This document shows, piece after piece, positions 57,990 to 64,000 of a DNA stretch of 64,000 nucleotides. The notes beneath the pieces were generated by a model. The model made no database searches and was not told the DNA's origin. It saw nothing but the letters and a program-made list of their open reading frames with translations. Each line of letters opens with the position of its first letter. Within the stretch, counting starts at the first letter, position 1. Source of the stretch: Nocardia grenadensis NBRC 108939 (GTDB lineage: Bacteria; Actinomycetota; Actinomycetes; Mycobacteriales; Mycobacteriaceae); NCBI RefSeq assembly GCF_001613445.1, contig NZ_BDCJ01000029.1, positions 1 to 64,000 of the forward strand. Direction: 5' to 3'. A program made the position numbers and the translations under genes.

Positions 57990-59192
57990 ATGCTGTTCGT
58001 GTTGGGGTTCGTGCTGTTCGCCCTCGGCATCACGATTTCGATCGCGCTGCACGAATGCGGGCACATGTGGACCGCTCAGGCCACCGGTATGAAAGTGCGC
58101 CGGTACTTCATCGGGTTCGGCCCGAAGGTGTTCTCCTTCCGGCGCGGCGAAACCGAATACGGCGTCAAATGGCTGCCGCTCGGCGGGTTCTGCGATATCG
58201 CCGGAATGACCGCGCTCGACGAACTCGAACCCGAAGAGGTCGACCGGGCCATGTACCGGCAGGCCACCTGGAAACGCCTCGTGGTGATGTCCGGCGGTAT
58301 CGGAATGAATTTCCTGCTCGGCTTCCTCCTGATCGTCGTGCTGGCGGTCGGCTGGGGTCTGCCCAACCTCAACCAGCCGCCGGAGACCACGATCGGCGAT
58401 ATGAGCTGCGTCGCGCCGCAGAACCCCGACCGTACCCTCGGCACCTGTACCGGCCCCGGCCCCGCCCAGCGCGCCGGCCTCCAGCGCGGCGATGTGGTCA
58501 CCGCGATCAACGGCGAGAGCGTGGACACCTGGGAGGAGTTCCAGACCCGCACCCAGCAGCAGAACGGACCGTTCACCTACACCGTCGACCGCGACGGGCA
58601 GACGCTGACCCTCGAGGTGGTCCCGGAGCAGGCCATGCGCTACCCCCGGGACGGCGGCCCCGGCCGGGAGGTGAGTGTCGTCGGCGTCGGCCAGGAGTTC
58701 CTCGAACCGGTCCAGTACAGCGTCCTCGGCGCGATTCCCGCTTCGGCCGCTTTCACCGGCGAGATGTTCATTCGTACTTTCCAGTCGCTGGCGCAGATGC
58801 CGGCCAAGGTGGCGTCGCTGTGGGATGCGGTCACCGGAGGCGAGCGCGACCGGGAGACCCCGGTCAGCGTGTACGGTGCCAGCAAGATCGGTGGTGAGAC
58901 CGCCGAACGCGGTTACTGGAACGCCTTCATCCTCATCCTGGCCAGCTTGAACTTCTTCCTGGGCGCGTTCAACATCCTGCCGCTGCTGCCGCTGGATGGT
59001 GGCCATATCGCGGTGGTGCTCTACGAGAAGATCCGCAACACCATCCGCGGGTGGAAGGGACTGGCCCCCGGTGCCCCGGTGGACTACCTCAAGCTGCTCC
59101 CGCTCACCTACGTCGCGGTCGTCGTCGGTGGTGCCTACATGTTGCTCACCCTCGCCGCCGACATCGTCAATCCCATCCAACTGTTCCCCTGA
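57990..59192 (+). CDS. rip1: Site-2 protease Rip1 (RseP family)
   Basis: 400 residues. Intramembrane zinc metalloprotease. The active-site helix carries HECGH (21-25) and the second zinc motif is PLDGGH ending at residue 339. One PDZ domain with AQRAGLQRGDVVTAINGESV lies between. Three to four membrane segments. The M. tuberculosis orthologue Rip1 (Rv2869c) cleaves several anti-sigma factors and controls envelope stress and lipid responses. It lies downstream of dxr. Here the dxr-rip1 pair is inverted relative to ispG compared with M. tuberculosis. Confidence 0.94.
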   Translation: MLFVLGFVLFALGITISIALHECGHMWTAQATGMKVRRYFIGFGPKVFSFRRGETEYGVKWLPLGGFCDIAGMTALDELEPEEVDRAMYRQATWKRLVVMSGGIGMNFLLGFLLIVVLAVGWGLPNLNQPPETTIGDMSCVAPQNPDRTLGTCTGPGPAQRAGLQRGDVVTAINGESVDTWEEFQTRTQQQNGPFTYTVDRDGQTLTLEVVPEQAMRYPRDGGPGREVSVVGVGQEFLEPVQYSVLGAIPASAAFTGEMFIRTFQSLAQMPAKVASLWDAVTGGERDRETPVSVYGASKIGGETAERGYWNAFILILASLNFFLGAFNILPLLPLDGGHIAVVLYEKIRNTIRGWKGLAPGAPVDYLKLLPLTYVAVVVGGAYMLLTLAADIVNPIQLFP

Positions 59193-59233
59193 TCGCGCAG
59201 GAGAAGGCCCCACCTATGCTTCCGCGCCACCTC

Positions 59234-60445
59234 CTAGCACGCTGCGGGGCCCTTGCCCTCGATCACGTCGACAACGTATCCGGCGATCGCGAGCGAGGAG
59301 GTCGCCGCGGGTGACGGGGCATTACGAACAGCCGTGACCGGGCCGAGCCGGTCGATCCGGAAATCGTCGACGAGACTGCCGTCCGCATCGAGGGCCTGGG
59401 CCCGGACCCCGGATCCACCACGCACCACATCCGCGGCACCTATGGCCGGAATATAGCGCCGCGCCCTGCGCATGTACGCGGCCACCGACAGCGAGCCGTA
59501 CATTTCCCCGATCCCGGTCCGCCAGTGCTGCCGCGCCATCCGGCGGAACCCCGGCCAACGCATGGTTTCCGCGAGGTCGCGCACCGAGAAGTCCCGGCGC
59601 CGGTACCCTTCCCGGGCGAAGGCCAGTACCGCGTTGGGGCCGACCTCCACGGTCCCGGACACCCGCCGCGTGAAATGCACCCCCAGGAACGGGTACCGCG
59701 GGTCCGGCACCGGATACACCAGCCCGCGCACCATATTCGCTTTGTCGGCGACCACATTCATGTATTCGCCTCGGAATGGCACGATCCGCGGGCCTGGGTC
59801 GGCGCCCGCCAGCCCGGCCACGGTATCGGCGTGCAACCCCGCGCACACGATCACTCGATCCGCGCGTAGCACCTCGTCGCCCATCGTGATATCGATTCCC
59901 GTTGCGGCCGCGGCGATCCCGTCCACCGCGCACGACAACCGAACCTCGCCACCGGATTCCGCCAAGTCCGCGGCGAAGGACTCCGCGATCCGGCGGAAAT
60001 CGGTGATGGCGGTCCGCGGCGAATACAGTGCCGCGATCCCCTCGGCGAAGGGCTCGATATCGCCGATCTCCGCCCGGTCCACTCGTCTCAGCCCGGGTAC
60101 CGCGTTGTCACCGGCCCGAGCCTGCAGGGCCGCGAGCCGGGGCATTTCGTCATCGTCCACCGCGACGACGAGTTTGCCGCATTCGTCGTAGGGCAGGTTT
60201 CGTTCGGCGCAGTACTCGCGCAGCAGGGAACGGCCCCGCGCGCACAGCACCGCCTTCAAACTTCCCGGCTGATAGTAAATCCCAGCGTGTACCACTCCCG
60301 AATTGTGGCCGGTCTGGTGCGCCGCGACGCGATCTTCCTTCTCCAGCACCACGATTCGGTCGTCGGGACGCCGACGGGCGAGTTCCCGCCCGATCGCCAG
60401 TCCCACGATCCCGGCCCCGACGATCGCGACGACCTGCTCACCCAT
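59234..60445 (-). CDS. lhgO: L-2-hydroxyglutarate oxidase
   Basis: 403 residues. FAD-dependent oxidase of the LhgO/L2HGDH family, converting L-2-hydroxyglutarate to 2-oxoglutarate with electrons to the quinone pool or O2. It has FAD motif AIVGAGIVGLAIGRELA, then HNSGVVHAGIYYQPGSLKA and PFRGEYMNVV, LVYPVPDPRYPFLGVHFTRRV, and GGSGVRAQALDADG at the end. The start ATG has GGGGAAC upstream. It is convergent with rip1. Confidence 0.92.
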   Translation of the reverse strand: MGEQVVAIVGAGIVGLAIGRELARRRPDDRIVVLEKEDRVAAHQTGHNSGVVHAGIYYQPGSLKAVLCARGRSLLREYCAERNLPYDECGKLVVAVDDDEMPRLAALQARAGDNAVPGLRRVDRAEIGDIEPFAEGIAALYSPRTAITDFRRIAESFAADLAESGGEVRLSCAVDGIAAAATGIDITMGDEVLRADRVIVCAGLHADTVAGLAGADPGPRIVPFRGEYMNVVADKANMVRGLVYPVPDPRYPFLGVHFTRRVSGTVEVGPNAVLAFAREGYRRRDFSVRDLAETMRWPGFRRMARQHWRTGIGEMYGSLSVAAYMRRARRYIPAIGAADVVRGGSGVRAQALDADGSLVDDFRIDRLGPVTAVRNAPSPAATSSLAIAGYVVDVIEGKGPAAC

Positions 60446-60496
60446 GTTCCGTTCCCCTCACACCACGTTCGCCGGCATCCGGTCAGGATGCGGCGT

Positions 60497-61096
60497 CTAG
60501 GGCTGTTCCAGCGAATCGAAGGGGATTGTCACCGCGACCGGCTCGTCCAGCAGCAGCACCCGGCGGTGCACGGTATGCACCAAGTACCGTCGCCCGGGCC
60601 AATCCAAGCGGTATTCCTCGATCTCCTCGATCGTGTCTTCCTTCTGGTCGAGCCGGATGATCAGGTAGCGGAGGATACCCGCAGCCGCATATTGGATTCG
60701 CTTGTCGGTGATATCGACATCAATGGTGGATCCGGAGGTGACCTCGACGATCAGCAATATGTGATCCCGTACCGTATTGACGTCGTACGGTTCGCAGTCA
60801 CGGATCCAGATATCCGGATACCGGATGTTCAGCCGGCGATCCGAGGCAGGCGCATCCGAGTCGGCGAACCGCGCGACGATATCGGAAACGACGACCATGC
60901 ACGGACCGCCCTCCCGGCGTCCGCTTTCGAGCAGGCCGGCCAGACGCCGGATAACTCTGCTGTGCAGCGGGCTCTGGGGGATGAGCCGTATGACACGGCC
61001 GTCGACGATCTCGATATCACCGAGTTCGGCCGCGGCACCGTCGGCGAACTCTTCGGCGGTGAGGCGAAGCTCGTCGTGCTCGTCGGGGGCGCTCAT
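60497..61096 (-). CDS. Uma2 family (DUF820) nuclease-like protein
   Basis: 199 residues of the PD-(D/E)XK-fold Uma2/DUF820 family. The conserved core is IRYPDIWIRDCEP, then LLIVEVTSGSTIDVDITDKRIQYAAAGILRYLIIRL; Asp, the Glu of VEV and the Lys of TDKR match the usual DxnExK catalytic set. Such genes are frequent in cyanobacteria and actinomycetes and often mobile; function unknown. Its codon use (more AT-rich codons such as ATA and AAT) differs from that of its neighbours, consistent with transfer. Confidence 0.85.
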   Translation of the reverse strand: MSAPDEHDELRLTAEEFADGAAAELGDIEIVDGRVIRLIPQSPLHSRVIRRLAGLLESGRREGGPCMVVVSDIVARFADSDAPASDRRLNIRYPDIWIRDCEPYDVNTVRDHILLIVEVTSGSTIDVDITDKRIQYAAAGILRYLIIRLDQKEDTIEEIEEYRLDWPGRRYLVHTVHRRVLLLDEPVAVTIPFDSLEQP

Positions 61097-61187
61097 GCAG
61101 GCATGATGTCAGGTCGGGTGGTAACGGGCCACAGCGAAGCCTCCTACCCGGCTGGCCTACAGCGCAGGCTCCCGTCCCGACCGGAAC

Positions 61188-62297
61188 TCAGCCCTCCGCC
61201 GCCAGCTGACCGCAGGCCGCGGCGATCTCCTGACCCCGGGTGTCGCGGACCGTGCACGGCACCCCCTGCGCCTCGACCCGGCGCACGAACTCCCGTTCCA
61301 CCGGCTTGGGGCTGGCATCCCATTTGCTGCCGGGGGTGGGATTCAGCGGGATGACATTCACGTGCACGCGGGAGCCCAGCGCCTTGTGCAGTTTCTGGCC
61401 CAGCATGTCCGCGCGCCACGGCTGGTCGTTGATATCGCGGATCAGCGCATACTCGATGGATACCCGCCGGCCGGATTTGTCGGCGTAGTAGCGCGCGGCG
61501 TCGAGCACCTCCGCCACCGGCCAGCGGTTGTTCACCGGAACCAGGGTGTCGCGGAGTTCGTCGTCGGGGGTGTGCAGGGATACCGCGAGCGTCACCGAGA
61601 GGTCCTCATCGGCGAGTTTGCGGATCGCGGGAGCCAGACCGACCGTCGACACCACCACATTGCGCTGCGAGATACCGAGACCGTCGGGGGCGGGCGAGGT
61701 GATGCGGTGTACCGCGTTCACCACCCGCTTGTAGTTCGCCAGCGGCTCGCCCATTCCCATGAACACAATGTTCGACAGGCGCCCGGGACCGCCGGAGACA
61801 GCGCCGTCCCGCAGATCGGCCGCCGCGGCGCGGACCTGATCGACGATTTCGGCGGTCGAAAGGTTCCGGTTCAGGCCGGCCTGCCCCGTCGCGCAGAAGG
61901 GGCAGGCCATACCGCAGCCGGCCTGGCTGGAAATGCACAGCGTGGCCCGATCCGGGTAACGCATGAGCACGCTTTCCAGCAGGGTCCCGTCTCCGGCACG
62001 CCACAGCGTCTTCCGGGTCTCCCCGCCATCACAGGCGATCTGCCGGATCGGCGTGAGTAGCGGGGGGAACAACGCCTCCGCCACTTTCTCGCGGACCGTG
62101 GCCGGTAGATCGGTCATTTCCGCCGGATCGGCCTGCAACCGCCCGTAGTACTGGCGCGCGACCTGGTCGGCGCGGAACTTCGGCAGGCCCAGCTCGGCCA
62201 TGGCGGCCCGGCGGCCGTCGGCATCGAGGTCGGCCAGATGGCGCGGCGGCATACCGCGGCGCGGGGCGTCGAAAACCAGGGGCAAAGAGGCGGTCAT
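61188..62297 (-). CDS. rlmN: 23S rRNA (adenine(2503)-C2)-methyltransferase RlmN
   Basis: 369 residues. Radical SAM enzyme methylating A2503 of 23S rRNA and A37 of some tRNAs. The [4Fe-4S] cysteines are in CGMACPFC (128, 132, 135); further signatures are VFMGMGEPLANY, STVGLAP and VHVNVIPLNPTPGSKWD, and the second catalytic Cys is in GVPCTVRDTRGQEI. M. tuberculosis has it next to cdsA (Rv2879c/2880c). Here an oppositely oriented LapA-like gene lies between. Confidence 0.96.
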   Translation of the reverse strand: MTASLPLVFDAPRRGMPPRHLADLDADGRRAAMAELGLPKFRADQVARQYYGRLQADPAEMTDLPATVREKVAEALFPPLLTPIRQIACDGGETRKTLWRAGDGTLLESVLMRYPDRATLCISSQAGCGMACPFCATGQAGLNRNLSTAEIVDQVRAAAADLRDGAVSGGPGRLSNIVFMGMGEPLANYKRVVNAVHRITSPAPDGLGISQRNVVVSTVGLAPAIRKLADEDLSVTLAVSLHTPDDELRDTLVPVNNRWPVAEVLDAARYYADKSGRRVSIEYALIRDINDQPWRADMLGQKLHKALGSRVHVNVIPLNPTPGSKWDASPKPVEREFVRRVEAQGVPCTVRDTRGQEIAAACGQLAAEG

Positions 62298-62447
62298 AGT
62301 CCTACCAGTGTGTCATCTCGATGAATGTGACCCGTGCCGCGCCGCGAATGTGAACCGCGCCGAGCCCGTGCGACGGGATCCGGGCCGATATCGACCGGCG
62401 GGCCGGAAATCCGTGCACAGTCGATAGCTGTCGGCAATCATCGACAT

Positions 62448-62837
62448 ATGGCGACTCCTGATGAACCGACACCCGAAACCCGCTCGCTACCGAAAGAACC
62501 ACCCACGAGCCCACCGGGCACGCCCACCGGACGGAAACCCGCACCGGATGCTACCGGCCGCAAACCGGCGGTCGACACCCATCGGCGCAAGGACGTGGAG
62601 AAGTCCCGGGTGGGCAATGCGTGGGTCGCGCTGATCGTGGCGGCGCTGCTCGGCATCGTCCTGCTGATCTTCATCCTGCAGAATTCCGAGAGTACCGAGG
62701 TGGAGCTGCTCTTCTGGAACTTCTCGCTCCCACTGGGCGTGACGATCCTGCTTTCGGTGATCGCCGGCGCCCTGGTGATGGCGCTGGTGGGCGGGGTCCG
62801 CATCGTCCAACTGCGCCGTGCGGTACACCGCGACTGA
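62448..62837 (+). CDS. LapA-like (DUF1049) membrane protein
   Basis: 129 residues. A disordered Pro/Thr-rich N-terminus of about 60 residues is followed by WVALIVAALLGIVLLIFILQNSESTEVELLFWNFSLPLGVTILLSVIAGALVMAL, two membrane segments flanking the N-ES-V-F-W pattern of DUF1049/LapA. E. coli LapA helps regulate LPS synthesis through LapB; in actinobacteria the role is not known. It is convergent with cdsA, with two bases between the stop codons. Confidence 0.85.
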   Translation: MATPDEPTPETRSLPKEPPTSPPGTPTGRKPAPDATGRKPAVDTHRRKDVEKSRVGNAWVALIVAALLGIVLLIFILQNSESTEVELLFWNFSLPLGVTILLSVIAGALVMALVGGVRIVQLRRAVHRD

Positions 62838-62839
62838 CC

Positions 62840-63790
62840 TCAGAGCAGGGTACTGAGCACCAGCCACGAGACGAACGCCGAGGGCAGCATCGAATCGAGC
62901 CGGTCCATGATGCCGCCGTGCCCGGGCAGCATGGTGCCCATATCCTTGATGCCCAGCTCGCGTTTGATCTGCGATTCGACCAGATCTCCCAGCGTCGCGA
63001 CGACGACCAGACCGATACCGAGCACCACGCCGATCATGGAATTGGCTTCGAGCAGCAGGGTGACCGTGAGCAGACCGCCGATGATCGCGAAAAGCAGCGA
63101 ACCGCCGAAGCCCTCCCAGGACTTCTTCGGGCTGATCGACGGCACCATGGAATGGCGGCCGAACAGCACCCCGGCGACATAACCGCCGACGTCGGAGCAC
63201 ACCACCAGGATCATGAAGGTCAGCACCCGCAGGTTGCCGTCCGGATCCTCGAGCAGGAGCAGCACCGCGAACGACGCCAGCAGCGGAATCCACGCCAGGG
63301 TGAACACCGTGATGGCGGTATCGCGCAGGAAATTGCGCGGGGCGGTGCGCAGACCGTGGTCGAACAGCCGCCACACCATGCAGACCAACGCCGTCGCCGC
63401 GAACGCCCCGGTCACCCCGCCCGGGCCGAACGGCCAGCCCAACCAGAACACCGCCTGACCGCCGACGATCAGCGGCGTACGCGGCACCAGCACATCGGCT
63501 TCCCGCAGTCGCTTGGCGACCTCCCAGGTGGCGATACCGACCGCGACCCCGGCGACACCGATGAACACCTTGGGCACGAACAGCAGGACGGCGATACACA
63601 ACACCCCGAGGGTCGTGCCGACGGCCAGGGCCGCGGGTAAGTTCCGGCCGGCGCGCGACCCCCGGGGCTCGGCGCCCCCGGAGGCTCCGGTCGCTGCCGG
63701 TGTCGGTTCGGATATGCCCTCGGCCGGCGGATGCGGTCGGGCCGCACCGGTCGCGGCGGCTTTCTCGGCCACGATTGTCCCGTCGCTCAA
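62840..63790 (-). CDS. cdsA: Phosphatidate cytidylyltransferase
   Basis: 316 residues. Membrane enzyme forming CDP-diacylglycerol from phosphatidate and CTP, the precursor of PI, PG and cardiolipin. Eight or so membrane segments; the CDS signature SQIKRELGIKDMGTMLPGHGGIMDRLD is at the C-terminus. The N-terminal 45 residues are variable and Ala/Pro-rich. The first in-frame start is TTG 63790; a GTG at 63769 is equally plausible. Equivalent to Rv2881c, where frr lies upstream; frr would be beyond the window edge. Confidence 0.94.
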   Translation of the reverse strand: MSDGTIVAEKAAATGAARPHPPAEGISEPTPAATGASGGAEPRGSRAGRNLPAALAVGTTLGVLCIAVLLFVPKVFIGVAGVAVGIATWEVAKRLREADVLVPRTPLIVGGQAVFWLGWPFGPGGVTGAFAATALVCMVWRLFDHGLRTAPRNFLRDTAITVFTLAWIPLLASFAVLLLLEDPDGNLRVLTFMILVVCSDVGGYVAGVLFGRHSMVPSISPKKSWEGFGGSLLFAIIGGLLTVTLLLEANSMIGVVLGIGLVVVATLGDLVESQIKRELGIKDMGTMLPGHGGIMDRLDSMLPSAFVSWLVLSTLL

Positions 63791-64000
63791 CTCGTCGTCG
63801 TTCCGTTCGTTCCCACCCGTCGCGGGCGACGCTCGCTCCGCTGTTTCCCATTGTGCGGCAGTTCACCGGCCAGGGGGCCGGGTGACCACCGGTCCGGTGC
63901 CCGTTCACCACGAACACCGCATTCCGCGCGGCACCTACCGCTCGTGCCGCTCTCGGACATCCCGCGCGCCGGGCCGGCACGACCGGCGCGCCTGCGCAAG
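63791..64000. other. Window edge upstream of cdsA
   Basis: 210 bases with no gene I can support; the end of an frr gene is not seen. Presumably the promoter region of cdsA. Confidence 0.4.

Noticed and set aside
1..64000. tRNA, rRNA or intact transposase genes
   Set aside because: I saw no cloverleaf-like segment with a TTCGA/GTTCGAATC arm, no rRNA sequence and no DDE transposase motif; a covariance-model search would be needed to exclude small RNAs.

Overview
The window is high-GC actinobacterial DNA. Its gene content and order are those of a mycolic-acid actinomycete, most likely Nocardia. The phosphopantetheinyl transferase reads almost like Nocardia Npt. Blocks follow the Mycobacterium tuberculosis H37Rv order truB-pptT-pptH, dinF-cnpB-rbfA-infB-ylxR-nusA-rimP-Rv2843-Rv2844-proS, efpA/cysG-cobB-cobO-chelatase-GNAT-mqo-Rv2854, mapB, PBP-lipo/Rv2867c/ispG/rip1/dxr and rlmN/cdsA. 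Insertions and two local two-gene inversions interrupt that order.

Layout. 1-0.43 kb is a non-coding element of nested inverted repeats. 0.44-5.1 kb is an accessory catabolic island: an amidase and a D-2-hydroxyacid dehydrogenase diverge from two tandem Asp/Glu-racemase-superfamily enzymes and an FCD-type GntR regulator. A TTGT-ACAA type operator sits on the promoter between the two arms. 5.1-16.4 kb is a long leftward housekeeping run: TruB, PptT and its counter-acting hydrolase, a MATE pump, a DHH phosphodiesterase, RbfA, DUF503, IF-2, YlxR, NusA and RimP. 16.6-18.4 kb holds a Tat lipoprotein, a ferritin-like DUF4439 protein and a proline-rich protein. 18.7-23.8 kb is accessory: a GT-C-like membrane protein, a small acidic protein, a decayed reductase gene, and two TetR regulators with an unusual SDR enzyme.

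23.8-29.3 kb carries ProRS, YaaA, siroheme/precorrin-2 synthase CysG and the EfpA efflux pump. 29.3-33.1 kb is a second accessory insertion: an F420/FMN oxidoreductase, a phosphotransferase with an unknown partner protein, and a wrecked MFS gene. 33.1-38.2 kb is a cobalamin operon (cobE, cobB, cobO, ChlI/ChlD-type chelatase). Mqo, hydrolases, CobQ and methionine aminopeptidase follow, then regulators and transport/ligase genes up to 51 kb. 52-59 kb has a penicillin-binding lipoprotein, IspG, DUF2631, Dxr and the site-2 protease Rip1. 59-64 kb has LhgO, a Uma2-type nuclease, RlmN, a LapA-like membrane protein and CdsA.

How the genes work together. CysG makes precorrin-2, and CobE, CobB, the chelatase, CobO and CobQ continue towards adenosylcobyric acid. 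IspG and Dxr serve the MEP isoprenoid pathway, CdsA makes CDP-diacylglycerol, PptT activates carrier proteins, and InfB/RimP/RbfA/NusA/TruB serve ribosome assembly and translation. At least twelve genes show a TANNNT hexamer 6-8 bases before the start codon, as expected of leaderless mRNAs. No rRNA, tRNA, CRISPR array or intact insertion sequence was recognised.
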